NCBI RefSeq assembly: GCF_009933175.1
Contig: NZ_MAEJ01000012.1
Span: forward strand, 124,001 to 188,000
Direction of reading: 5' to 3'
Source: Candidatus Enterococcus huntleyi
GTDB taxonomy: Bacteria > Bacillota > Bacilli > Lactobacillales > Enterococcaceae
Length of the DNA stretch: 64,000 nt
Shown: one piece after another, positions 26,462 to 35,103 of the stretch
Position numbering within the stretch: the first letter of the stretch is position 1
Layout: the number at the start of each line of letters is the position of its first letter
The notes under the pieces: model-generated
Told to the model about the DNA's origin: nothing
Databases searched by the model: none
The model's input: only the letters and a program-made list of their open reading frames with translations
Position numbers and translations under genes: made by a program

Positions 26462-26848
26462 TTATTTATCTTCGGTGAAAGTTAAAACGTAGCCGCTATT
26501 ATCCAAAATAGCGAACTCTTTTGCCCCATAAAAAGTCGTGTGCATCTCGGTATTGATACGATGGTTTTCTTGCAATTTTGCATAGATCTCCTCCAAATTA
26601 TCCACCTTGATATACAGGCTGATGGACGGCTGAACTTTCTCAGTGGCTAATGCTGGATATTCTGAAATGAAATTTTCTCTTTCTTGAACCATCAGCATCA
26701 GGTCATCTTTGGCCAAAATAGCGAACTGCAGGCCATCGCTCTGATTAGGCACAGAAGCGACTGTGGTGAAGCCGAGTATTTCTTCATAAAACTGTTGGCT
26801 TTCCGTCACATTTTCCACCATCAAGTTGGTCGTTATACTTGTCATCAT
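26462..26848 (-). CDS. VOC (glyoxalase/bleomycin-resistance fold) family protein
   Basis: 128 residues starting MMTSITTNLMVENVTESQQFYEEILGFTTVASV, a standard VOC opening. Its end, TTFYGAKEFAILDNSGYVLTFTE, is the matching second half. AAAGGAGGAATG precedes two adjacent ATGs; either may be used. It is 66 bases downstream of an AraC gene and probably in its operon, like the other AraC-VOC pair in this window. It may bind or modify a small toxic compound. Confidence 0.85.
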   Translation of the reverse strand: MMTSITTNLMVENVTESQQFYEEILGFTTVASVPNQSDGLQFAILAKDDLMLMVQERENFISEYPALATEKVQPSISLYIKVDNLEEIYAKLQENHRINTEMHTTFYGAKEFAILDNSGYVLTFTEDK

Positions 26849-26914
26849 AAATCATTCCTCCTTTGTCTATCCTTATTTTAGCAACTCGCATGAATGCTGT
26901 ATTGGAAATACTGG

Positions 26915-27691
26915 TCATGATTGATAGTGGCTGATAAGTTCCATCGGTGTCAGGCCAATATGTCGTTTGAAATCATTGATAAAATGAGACTGGTCATAGT
27001 ATTGAACTAACGCCAATAAGTCACCGGCGTTCATTTTTTCAGTAGTTAAAAGTGTTAATGCTTGTTGAAAGCGTAAAGTTGAAAGGACGACTTTAGGGGA
27101 CAATCCATAATTCTTTTTGAAATCTCGCTGACATTGACTTTGGCTTTTGTTGAGTAGGTGACAGAGTTCGTTAACAGAAGCAGGTGGTTCTTGAATCAGC
27201 CTAGGAAAGAGTGTGGTGTAGTCGTTGGGCGTCTGTTGACTGAAATTTTCTACCATATAGTCAATCAGATATTGTTTTGCCTCATCAAAGGTCAGAGAGA
27301 AGAATGTTTGGCTATCAAAATCTGGATAAATACGAGACAAGGGTAGAAATGCATCCATGGCTTCATTTGCTGGCAATCCCGTCAGTTGATGAAAAGCTCC
27401 TGGAAGCATCCGCGAGCCCATAAATTCAGCAGGTAACTGGATGGGTGAGTGGAAATCCGTCTGACTCATCCCTGAAAAACCAATTATTTGCTCCTTAAAA
27501 TCGACAATCAAATCGATACACCCGTCAATAATAATGATATTGTCCAGTTTCTGATCATTCTCGTTAATCGGACGCATCTGCCAGTAACAAATCACGAATT
27601 CTGACAGCTCATCAATCACCGTTTCTCGATAGTCCATCTGCTGAAGAAAAACTTGGTCTAACACGTAAGGGATTTGAATAGGATAGTACAT
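26915..27691 (-). CDS. AraC family regulator with N-terminal DUF6597-like domain
   Basis: 258 residues. Here the AraC DNA-binding domain is C-terminal (about 165-256: VNELCHLLNKSQSQCQRDFKKNYGLSPKVVLSTLRFQQALTLL and LLALVQYYDQSHFINDFKRHIGLTPMEL). The first 150 residues (FVICYWQMRP..., IIIDGCIDLIVDF, FMGSRMLPGAF) resemble the DUF6597 sensor domain. So it differs in layout from the two GyrI-type AraC proteins in the window. The VOC gene downstream is the likely target. Confidence 0.87.
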   Translation of the reverse strand: MYYPIQIPYVLDQVFLQQMDYRETVIDELSEFVICYWQMRPINENDQKLDNIIIIDGCIDLIVDFKEQIIGFSGMSQTDFHSPIQLPAEFMGSRMLPGAFHQLTGLPANEAMDAFLPLSRIYPDFDSQTFFSLTFDEAKQYLIDYMVENFSQQTPNDYTTLFPRLIQEPPASVNELCHLLNKSQSQCQRDFKKNYGLSPKVVLSTLRFQQALTLLTTEKMNAGDLLALVQYYDQSHFINDFKRHIGLTPMELISHYQS

Positions 27692-27798
27692 TTCATGACC
27701 TCCAAGTTGAATCAGAATAAAAAATTAGTTGTCTGTTATTTTTCCATGATTGTCTAAAGAAATTAGTTTCTTCAATTGGCATCCAATAAGCCTAACTC

Positions 27799-28812
27799 TT
27801 AGTGGATAGGCAAAAATAGTGTAAATTCAATGACGTCTTGGTGTTTCTCGACGACAATCTGCCCATTCATCGCTTCAATGATGGTTTTAGCAACCGAAAG
27901 ACCTAAGCCGAGATGACCGTCTGCGTTGTTTTTATCCTCTGTATAAAAACGGTCAAACAAGCGCTCTAAGTCGGTTGTTTCAACAGTGGCGCCATCATTT
28001 TTAAAAGTAATCACGAATTGTTCGTCGATAATCGCCGTTGAAATATAGATAAATTGCTTGTGGTAACGTAAAGCATTACTCAACAGATTATGCAGCGCGC
28101 GATCTAGCTGATAACCATCCATTAAGAGCGTCTCGCCATCGTCAGGCAACTGATTAACTAGCTGAATAGCGGCAGATTGTAAAGCTAACTCCGTTTTTAA
28201 GTCATCCAAAAAATCAACCGACCAAGCGTAAGCATTGACTGCAGTCAGCGTTAACGAAAGTGTTTCTGGCGTTTCATAGCTAGCCGCGAGCTCTGCGGAT
28301 AAGTCAGCGAGTGTGGCCACTTTATTTTCGATTATTTTGTAGGCCTGTTTTTGTTCATCCGCTGAGATAATCAGCCCGTCTTGCAGGGCTTCGACTTGAG
28401 CTGAGATGGAGGCCAAGGGTGTTTTTAAGTCATGAGAGATACTGCTAACAAATACTTTTCGTTCCTGCTCGAATCTTGCTTGTTGTTGCTGCTGCGCCAA
28501 TAAGGCTTGTCTCATTTGCTCAAAAGCAGTCATGAACTGACCAATTTCATCCGTTGTCGCGACTTGTATAGGCTTGGTTAAATCTCCCTTTGAAATTTGG
28601 GCAGCTTGCCTGGTTAAGTCGTCTAAAGGGGACAAAATTTTCTTCTTAATATAGTAGACAGTGTACAGGACTAAACCGATAAATGGGCAAATAATCAATA
28701 AAATAGGTACGAGGAGCGTCGCTGAATCGATCACGAAGGCGAGTAGTAAGACGATTAACAGACAGGCCAGATAACAGAGAGTCATGAGTTGTCGAATGAG
28801 TGATTTTTTCAT
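27799..28812 (-). CDS. Two-component sensor histidine kinase
   Basis: 337 residues. Two close N-terminal membrane segments (about 10-55) with almost no outside loop, then HAMP (LDDLTRQAAQISKGDLTKPIQV), the HisKA phospho-acceptor (SSISHDLKTPLASIS) and the ATPase domain with N box (NLLSNALRYHK), F box (FDRFYTED) and G box (GHLGLGLSVAKTII). The lack of a sensor domain recalls intramembrane-sensing kinases that read the state of a partner exporter. It overlaps its response regulator by four bases. Confidence 0.93.
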   Translation of the reverse strand: MKKSLIRQLMTLCYLACLLIVLLLAFVIDSATLLVPILLIICPFIGLVLYTVYYIKKKILSPLDDLTRQAAQISKGDLTKPIQVATTDEIGQFMTAFEQMRQALLAQQQQQARFEQERKVFVSSISHDLKTPLASISAQVEALQDGLIISADEQKQAYKIIENKVATLADLSAELAASYETPETLSLTLTAVNAYAWSVDFLDDLKTELALQSAAIQLVNQLPDDGETLLMDGYQLDRALHNLLSNALRYHKQFIYISTAIIDEQFVITFKNDGATVETTDLERLFDRFYTEDKNNADGHLGLGLSVAKTIIEAMNGQIVVEKHQDVIEFTLFLPIH

Positions 28813-29504
28813 CGGATTCCTCCGTCAAAACGGTAACCAATCCCACGAATAGTTGTGATGCCATTCGCTGGCCCTAACTTTTCTCTTAATTTTTGAATAT
28901 GGATCGTTACGGTATTCATGTCACCATATTCAGCCACGCCCCAGACATTATCGTACAGCTGTGCTTTACTGAAGACTTGCTTAGGATGGCGCAATAAGAA
29001 TTCGTATAAGTTATATTCTTTAGTGGTCAGCGGGATGATTGTTTGCTCGCTCAAAACTTCTCTAGCTGCTAAATCAATCGTAAAATGTTGATATTTTAAA
29101 CGATTCTTCAAGGAGTTAATAGTTGAATACTGTTCCATTCGTCGGAAAATCGTTTCTATCCGGACAATTAGTTCCTTAATTGAAAAAGGTTTGGTCAAAT
29201 AATCATCTGCACCCATCTTTAGGCCTAAGAGTCGATCGATTTCAGTTTCTTTGGCGCTTAAGATGATGATTGGCAATGTTTCTTTCAGCCGAACCTCTCG
29301 CAGAATATCTAAGCCATCTTTTCCCGGTAACATTAAGTCTAAGAGTAGTAAGTCTGGCTGGCAGCGTTCAAAGATAGCCATTGCGGAATCGCCGCGGTCA
29401 CACAGAAAGACTTCGGCTTGCTCGCGTTCCAAATATTTCTTAATCATCTCTGCTAGCTCACGTTCATCTTCGATCAGCAGAATTTTCTTGTTTGCTAAAG
29501 TCAT
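28809..29504 (-). CDS. OmpR-family response regulator
   Basis: 231 residues from the ATG at 29504, chosen because AAGGAGGG lies just upstream. Receiver domain: LLIEDE acidic pair, phospho-acceptor Asp in LLLLDLMLPGKDG, Lys in YLTKPFS. The C-terminal winged helix has TTKEYNLYEFLLRHPKQVFSKAQLYDNVWG and TIRGIGYRF. It is co-transcribed with the kinase and lies 160 bases downstream of a three-gene ABC exporter in the same direction, the likely regulon. Confidence 0.94.
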   Translation of the reverse strand: MTLANKKILLIEDERELAEMIKKYLEREQAEVFLCDRGDSAMAIFERCQPDLLLLDLMLPGKDGLDILREVRLKETLPIIILSAKETEIDRLLGLKMGADDYLTKPFSIKELIVRIETIFRRMEQYSTINSLKNRLKYQHFTIDLAAREVLSEQTIIPLTTKEYNLYEFLLRHPKQVFSKAQLYDNVWGVAEYGDMNTVTIHIQKLREKLGPANGITTIRGIGYRFDGGIR

Positions 29505-29663
29505 CGCGCCCTCCTTGTATATATATTTCTTTTGTAAACCGTCCATTTACTAGTTCATTTGATTGTATGAGACCTCTTTTTTAGCGATACCTCATTACAG
29601 TACATCAGTAGGACAGATAAGCAAGTTTTGTCTTTATAGTATAACAGTTCTTAAAGTCATCTA

Positions 29664-30398
29664 TCAACGGAACGCGCGTTTTTGAAAGAAGAAACCGGCC
29701 AGAATAGCCAAACTGAGACACCAAATGAATTGCACGGAGACTCCTTCAAATGGTGCTAAAAAAATTGGGTGTTGTGTCAGTTGAAAGAGATTATTGACTG
29801 CTAGATCAGGTAGATAGATAGCCAGTTTTGTGAAGCTAAGGATCATTTGACTCAGACCTAAAATCAGCGGAAATAAGCTAGCAATCGGTGCAATGAGTGA
29901 CTGAAATAGCAGGGCAAGATTCGCTGAAATCAATCCTAGAAATAACCAGCTGAGAATAGTCGGGATTACCTGAACGAGATGATTTAAGAATAATAAACTG
30001 TAAATCGACTCGCTACTCGACAGCTGATTCGCGAGCACCAGTAAAGAGAGCAGATTGGCTAGAAAAAAGGCGATGAATGTACTCAGTAGAATCACTAGTC
30101 CATTTGCCAGCATTAATTTTATTCGAGAGGGGCAGATTAATAGTGTGGTGCGCATACTTGAACGAGTAAACTCCTCACCGATGAAGCTTGCTGCCGCAAG
30201 AATAATTCCTAGCTGAGCGAGGGAGAGAAATTGTAAGTAAACAGTGAGTGATTGTTCAGAAAAAGCCTGAATTTCTGGTTGTGCGTTGAGGGTGAAAAAT
30301 AAAAAAATCGGTGGAATCAAAACAGCACTGAACCAGCCACAAAGGGACCAGCGGGAAGAGACAAATTTTAATGTATTACTTTTTAATAGTGAAGTCAT
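29664..30398 (-). CDS. ABC-2 permease, second of pair
   Basis: 244 residues with about six membrane helices, of the type found in lantibiotic-immunity (LanEG-like) and bacitracin-type exporters. It starts MTSLLKSNTLKFVSSRWSLCGWF, and FIGEEFTRSSMRTTLLICPSR resembles the conserved ...EY..G..RTTL... of that group. Its ATG overlaps the stop of the upstream permease. Last gene of the exporter before the two-component system. Confidence 0.82.
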   Translation of the reverse strand: MTSLLKSNTLKFVSSRWSLCGWFSAVLIPPIFLFFTLNAQPEIQAFSEQSLTVYLQFLSLAQLGIILAAASFIGEEFTRSSMRTTLLICPSRIKLMLANGLVILLSTFIAFFLANLLSLLVLANQLSSSESIYSLLFLNHLVQVIPTILSWLFLGLISANLALLFQSLIAPIASLFPLILGLSQMILSFTKLAIYLPDLAVNNLFQLTQHPIFLAPFEGVSVQFIWCLSLAILAGFFFQKRAFR

Positions 30399-31189
30399 TA
30401 ATAGAGACCTCCTAAATCTTTATGGGTAAATAATCGGTGAGCGCTGGCAACTAAAATCAGTGTCCACACACTCAAAATCAGTAGCCCTTGGACAGGTTGG
30501 TGAACCATTGAATCCGTTGGGGTAGCAGTTAAAAGCTTGCCAGCAGCCACAGGCAGATACGTTCCCCAGACATTTTTTGAGGCCAGTAAAGTTGCCAGTC
30601 CATAAACTTGAGGAATCAGAAAGAGCAACGGAACCAACGCATTACGGCAAATCATGGCAAGTAAATAAGCAATCACTGTCAAAAAAGTCCATTCGCATAC
30701 TCCATAGGCGATGTGTCGCCAAGTGATGTCACTCAATGCCATCGGTGGCAAGCCAATATTTCCCAGCGTCAAATGAGTTACAGCGATGGTTGCATAAATA
30801 GCAACAAAAGAAATCAGCAAGCTGCTGAAGACTATACTGATTAGTTTTACAATAAAATGGGCTGTTCGTTTGCCACAGGTTAAAAAGGTTGTGCGTAGCT
30901 GATGATTTTTATACTCAGTTGCCCCTAACAGACTGCCTAAAACAACCATCGGGAGTATGCCAAAGGGTAAGATATCATAGAAAGCCAGATATTCTTTTGG
31001 CGGAATTGCTTGCGCTAAGTCAGGATGGGTTAAAGGTGTCGCATCAAGTCCAAGATGGATGAGTTCTCTTGCGCTGATCATGGCAAGTAACGGTTGGATG
31101 AATAATACTAATCCGGCAACAATCCAGACCGCTTTTGTTGTAAATAGTTTATAAAATTCAACTTTGAGGAGATTATTAAAAGTTTTCAT
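30398..31189 (-). CDS. ABC-2 permease, first of pair
   Basis: 263 residues from the ATG at 31189, preceded by AGGAGG inside the ATPase gene; the frame is open further upstream but that part lies in the ATPase coding region. About six membrane helices; GATEYKNHQLRTTFLTCGKR is the conserved cytoplasmic loop of BcrB/LanE-like permeases. Both ends overlap neighbours, so the three exporter genes are one transcript. Confidence 0.85.
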   Translation of the reverse strand: MKTFNNLLKVEFYKLFTTKAVWIVAGLVLFIQPLLAMISARELIHLGLDATPLTHPDLAQAIPPKEYLAFYDILPFGILPMVVLGSLLGATEYKNHQLRTTFLTCGKRTAHFIVKLISIVFSSLLISFVAIYATIAVTHLTLGNIGLPPMALSDITWRHIAYGVCEWTFLTVIAYLLAMICRNALVPLLFLIPQVYGLATLLASKNVWGTYLPVAAGKLLTATPTDSMVHQPVQGLLILSVWTLILVASAHRLFTHKDLGGLY

Positions 31190-31898
31190 CTGATTGATCC
31201 TCCTGCATGAGAGTAAAAAAGACATCTTCTAAGGAAGTTAAATCTTTCATCACCAGTGATAGAGGACCAGCCGCTCGGATTTCCCCTTGATGAATAACGA
31301 CTACTTCATCAGCAATTTCTTCAACTTCTGCTAAAAAATGAGAAGAAAGGAGAATGGTTTTGCCAAGATCAGCTTGCTGACGAATAAACCGTTTGAACCA
31401 GCGCATGCCTAATGGATCGAGGCCATTAGTCGGTTCATCGAGGACTAGAAATTGTGGATCCCCTAGTAAAGCACAGGCCAGTCCTAGACGTTGCCCTTCA
31501 CCTAAAGAAAGTGTACCGAGTCTGGCGTGTCTTTTTTCGTAGAGCTGCGTCATTTTTAAGACCTCATCAATCCGCTGTTTCGGTAGTTGGTTACTCAAAG
31601 CAATTATTCTCAAATGAGTCGCTATTTTTCGAGATGGCAAGCCACCTAAGCCATCGAAAACCGCACCCACAGTTTGCAGAGGATTATCTAGATGTCGATA
31701 ATTTTTTCCGTCAAATAAAGCCGTACCCGATGAAGGTGCATCGAGCCCTAATAAAATCCGCAACGTTGAACTTTTCCCAGCACCATTCGGACCAAGGAAA
31801 GCCGTGATTTTCCCTGGTTGAGCGATAAAAGAAAGACCTTGTAAAATTGTTTTCTGACGATGCCGCTTGCTTAAATTTTTGATAGTAATCTCATTCAT
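31176..31898 (-). CDS. ABC exporter ATPase, BcrA/LanF-like
   Basis: 240 residues. Walker A GPNGAGKSS, signature LSLGEGQRLGLACALLG, Walker B FLVLDEPTNGLD and the H-loop SSHFLAEVE. It overlaps the first permease gene by 14 bases. One ATPase, two different permeases and an adjacent two-component system match self-immunity or peptide-antibiotic resistance exporters. No bacteriocin precursor or lantibiotic synthetase is seen nearby, so protection against foreign peptides is the more likely role. Confidence 0.9.
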   Translation of the reverse strand: MNEITIKNLSKRHRQKTILQGLSFIAQPGKITAFLGPNGAGKSSTLRILLGLDAPSSGTALFDGKNYRHLDNPLQTVGAVFDGLGGLPSRKIATHLRIIALSNQLPKQRIDEVLKMTQLYEKRHARLGTLSLGEGQRLGLACALLGDPQFLVLDEPTNGLDPLGMRWFKRFIRQQADLGKTILLSSHFLAEVEEIADEVVVIHQGEIRAAGPLSLVMKDLTSLEDVFFTLMQEDQSDENF

Positions 31899-32146
31899 GA
31901 AATTTGCCTCCTAGTAAATTTTTATCTGACACAAGGATAGCAAAGCAGAATAAAGTCTTAATATAGTGAAAATAAAGTTTTGATAAAGTCGCTGTTCACA
32001 AGAATTACATTTGATGTTATCTTAAATAAGACGAATTGGAGAATGTAACAGAAACAACAGAGACTGAGTCGTTTGATGAGAATGATTAGTAGAAGAGTGA
32101 ATGGAAGATATACTAAGAAAAGAATTAATTATGAGGTGAACAAAAA

Positions 32147-33535
32147 ATGATAGATAAAACAATTCAATTAAAGACAATCACAGCGCCGACAACATATAAA
32201 GAGGTAGCGCCAACTGTCTTAACAGATGAAACGATGCAACATCGTAAAGAAAAAGTAGTAGCTCGCATGAAAGAAACCGGCTTTGATACGTTGATTATTT
32301 ATGCGGATAAAGAGCATGGTGGAAATTTTGAATACTTAACCGGCTTTATTCCGCGTTTCGAGGAAGGTCTGTTAGTATTAGAAGAAACAGGGCAAGCAAC
32401 GGTCATTTTAGGGAACGAAAACTTGAAAATGGCTAAGGTTTCAAGAATTCCTGTGACGTTGAAGCATAGTCCGTTATTTTCTTTACCAAATCAACCGATG
32501 GATAATGAGCAGCCTTTAGAGAACTTATTTGCTGAGATTGGCTTGGCTGCTAAAAAGAAAGTCGGCTTAGTTGCTTGGAAGATGTTTACGCCGAAGCAGA
32601 CTAACGGCGCGAACTACTTTGATATGCCTTATTTCATCGTGGATGCGATCAAGAATAGTCTAGCGGAAACAGCGAGTTTGGAAAATGCTGCCCTTCTTTT
32701 GATTGGTGAAGAGGGTGCTCGAACAACTAGTAATCCAAATGAAATTGCCCATTATGAATATGGTGCGAATCTTTCTTCAACGTGTATTTTGCAAGCGATG
32801 GATGCTGTTGAACCGGGAATCAGTGAAGCGGAATTGGGGCAGTTATTGACTGCCGAAGGGCAAGAAAATACGGTTGTGACGATTGCCGCAACTGGGCAAC
32901 GATTTGAAAATGCCGTGATTTATCCGACGCATAAAAAAGTTAAGTTGGGTGATCCATTATCCATGACAACGGCGTTTAAAGGTGGCTTATCTAGTCGGAC
33001 AGGTTTCGTGATTTCAGATGAAAGTCAACTACCTACTGAACAAAAAGATTATTTAGAGCGAGTTGCGAAGCCTTACTATAAAGCTGTAGCTACTTGGTTG
33101 GAAACCGTTCAAGTTGGCGTAAAAGGTAACGAAATTTATCAAACAATCGAAGAGGTTTTGCCAAAAGATACTTACCATTGGCATTTGAATCCTGGTCATT
33201 TAGTTGCTGATGAGGAGTGGATGTCTTCACCTATTTATAGTGAATCAGAAGAAGTTCTGAAAAGTGGTATGATCTTACAGATTGATATTATTCCATCTGT
33301 ACCAGGCTATACAGGCGTCAGTGCAGAAGAATGTGTGGCGATTGCTGATAGCCAATTACAACAAGAAATTAAAGTGCAGTATCCTGAATTATGGCAACGA
33401 ATTGTGACGCGCAGAAGCTATATCAAAGACGTGTTAAATATCCAATTAAGTGACGATATTTTACCGTTATCGAATACAGTAGCGTATTTACGTCCGTTCT
33501 ATTTGGCGAAAAATCAAGCATTTTGTTGTGAATAA
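32147..33535 (+). CDS. M24 (pita-bread) fold protein with altered metal site
   Basis: 462 residues. An N-terminal creatinase-like domain (about 25-190) precedes a C-terminal pita-bread domain. In active M24 peptidases two Asp, one His and two Glu bind two metals. Here the segment that should hold the two Asp reads DPLSMTTAFKGGLSSRTGFV, with Thr and Ser instead. His remains (NPGHLV), the first Glu position looks like Asp (ILQIDIIP) and the last Glu is present (SAEECVAI). So classical metallopeptidase activity is doubtful. GAGGTGAAC precedes the ATG. It stands alone with its own terminator. Confidence 0.75.
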   Translation: MIDKTIQLKTITAPTTYKEVAPTVLTDETMQHRKEKVVARMKETGFDTLIIYADKEHGGNFEYLTGFIPRFEEGLLVLEETGQATVILGNENLKMAKVSRIPVTLKHSPLFSLPNQPMDNEQPLENLFAEIGLAAKKKVGLVAWKMFTPKQTNGANYFDMPYFIVDAIKNSLAETASLENAALLLIGEEGARTTSNPNEIAHYEYGANLSSTCILQAMDAVEPGISEAELGQLLTAEGQENTVVTIAATGQRFENAVIYPTHKKVKLGDPLSMTTAFKGGLSSRTGFVISDESQLPTEQKDYLERVAKPYYKAVATWLETVQVGVKGNEIYQTIEEVLPKDTYHWHLNPGHLVADEEWMSSPIYSESEEVLKSGMILQIDIIPSVPGYTGVSAEECVAIADSQLQQEIKVQYPELWQRIVTRRSYIKDVLNIQLSDDILPLSNTVAYLRPFYLAKNQAFCCE

Positions 33536-33554
33536 GTTATAAATAGGTCAATTT

Positions 33555-33624
33555 AAAAAAGTCTATAGGCTATGATGAAGAGAAGTTCGTTCGAGCTCTT
33601 TCGTCAGTGGTCTATAGACTTTTT
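33555..33624 (+). terminator. Terminator after the M24-fold gene
   Basis: AAAAAAGTCTATAG (33555-33568) pairs with CTATAGACTTTTT (33612-33624) across a long loop with some internal pairing. Confidence 0.7.
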
Positions 33625-33676
33625 GTGAGTATTTTTGACTGAAACTGATTATTTTTAGTAGCTAGCTCTCTTTTTC

Positions 33677-33705
33677 TTGACAGTATATAGATGTTTATCT
33701 ATATT
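33677..33705 (+). promoter_or_regulatory. ArsR-gene promoter with operator between -35 and -10
   Basis: TTGACA (33677-33682), a 17-base spacer, TATATT (33700-33705). The spacer and -10 hold the palindrome ATATAGAT-GTTT-ATCTATAT (33685-33704). ArsR/SmtB proteins typically bind such AT-rich dyads, and this position would block polymerase. Confidence 0.8.
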
Positions 33706-33740
33706 GGATAGTGGCAGTTATCTACGTGAGGAGGCTTACT

Positions 33741-34037
33741 ATGAAATATGAAGAGGTATCTTCAGTGCTAAAGGCGATGTCTGATCCAAACCGGGTGAAA
33801 ATCATTCATATCTTATCAAAAGGCACGATGTGTGCCTGTCATGTGCTGGAGCATTTTGAGTTTACTCAGCCGACTTTATCCCATCATATGAAAGTCTTAG
33901 AAAAAGCCGGTATCGTTTCGGTGAGTAAAAAGAGTCAGTGGCATTATTATTCGTTGAAAGAAGACTTTGTTAATCATTTTATGGTTACTATGACGCAACT
34001 TTTTTCAGTGGGAGATCAGTCAGATCCAGCGAAGTAA
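33741..34037 (+). CDS. ArsR family metalloregulator
   Basis: 98 residues from the ATG at 33741, which follows GAGGAGG. Winged helix of the ArsR/SmtB type: MSDPNRVKIIHILSKGTMCACHVLEHFEFTQPTLSHHMKVLEKAGIV. The pair Cys-Ala-Cys directly before HVLEHF sits at the arsenite-sensing position of ArsR (CxC in the recognition helix region). So it can probably bind As(III), Sb(III) or a similar thiophilic metal. Oddly, no arsenate reductase or Ars pump follows; the next genes are an ABC exporter 130 bases downstream. Confidence 0.9.
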   Translation: MKYEEVSSVLKAMSDPNRVKIIHILSKGTMCACHVLEHFEFTQPTLSHHMKVLEKAGIVSVSKKSQWHYYSLKEDFVNHFMVTMTQLFSVGDQSDPAK

Positions 34038-34167
34038 TTTACGGGAAAGACTGATTCTGTTGAACAGAGAGACAATGATTAAATGAATGAGCATTGTAAA
34101 TGGAGAAATTGACTTTCTTCAAATATTTATAAGAAAAGTAAAATTGAGGTTGTTAGGAGAGTAAGAA

Positions 34168-35103
34168 ATGACAAATGCACTTGAAATTATTGATTTAAAA
34201 AAAGTTTATGCGACTGGTGTGGAAGCCTTACGGGGAATTAATTTAACCGTCAAAGAAGGCGATTTTTATGCACTATTAGGACCGAATGGCGCAGGAAAAT
34301 CAACGACAATTGGGATTATCACCTCATTGGTGAATAAAACTTCAGGTAGTGTGCGGGTATTTGATTATGATTTGGATACAGATTTGGTGAGAGCCAAGCA
34401 ACAGATTGGCTTGGTACCACAGGAATTTAACTTTAACCCTTTTGAAACAGTTCAACAAATTGTGGTTAATCAAGCGGGCTACTATGGGGTTTCACGCAAA
34501 GAAGCGATGCAGCGTAGTGAGAAATATCTAAAACAATCGAATCTCTGGGAAAAAAGAAATGTCCGGGCCCGAATGCTTTCTGGTGGGATGAAACGCCGAT
34601 TGATGATTGCCAGAGCCTTAATGCATGAGCCGCGGTTACTGATTTTAGATGAACCAACAGCGGGTGTCGATATCGAATTGAGAAGAGAAATGTGGGCCTT
34701 TTTACAGGAATTAAATGAACAAGGTACGACAATCATTTTAACCACCCATTATCTGGAAGAAGCGGAAATGTTGTGTCGTAATATTGGCATCATCCAGACA
34801 GGGGAGCTAATTGAAAATACCAGCATGAAATCTTTATTGGCCAAACTGCAATTTGAAACCTTTATCTTTGATTTGGCTCCTTCTGAAAAACAGCCGGAAA
34901 TTCTCGGTTACAAGAGTGTCATGGATGACGAATTAACGCTTGAGGTGGAAGTGGAGCGGAATCAAGGGGTCAACGCAATCTTTGAACAATTAACGGCGCA
35001 AGGAATTAAAGTTCTTTCGATGCGAAATAAATCGAATCGTTTAGAAGAATTATTCTTAAAGATTACCGATGAATCTCATCATGTGGAGGAAAAAAATGTT
35101 TAA
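34168..35103 (+). CDS. ABC exporter ATPase, YadG-like
   Basis: 311 residues. Walker A GPNGAGKST, signature LSGGMKRRLMIARALM, Walker B LLILDEPTAGVD and H-loop TTHYLEEAE. The C-terminal extension of about 80 residues is usual for YadG/DrrA-like ATPases. AGGAGAGTAAG precedes the ATG. The permease start lies within its 3-prime end. Downstream of ArsR in the same direction; a role in metalloid or other toxicant export is an inference from position. Confidence 0.92.
   Translation: MTNALEIIDLKKVYATGVEALRGINLTVKEGDFYALLGPNGAGKSTTIGIITSLVNKTSGSVRVFDYDLDTDLVRAKQQIGLVPQEFNFNPFETVQQIVVNQAGYYGVSRKEAMQRSEKYLKQSNLWEKRNVRARMLSGGMKRRLMIARALMHEPRLLILDEPTAGVDIELRREMWAFLQELNEQGTTIILTTHYLEEAEMLCRNIGIIQTGELIENTSMKSLLAKLQFETFIFDLAPSEKQPEILGYKSVMDDELTLEVEVERNQGVNAIFEQLTAQGIKVLSMRNKSNRLEELFLKITDESHHVEEKNV

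Noticed and set aside
29664-31898. Lantibiotic biosynthesis cluster
   Set aside because: Only immunity-type ABC genes are present; no precursor, LanM, LanB/C or protease is seen within reach.
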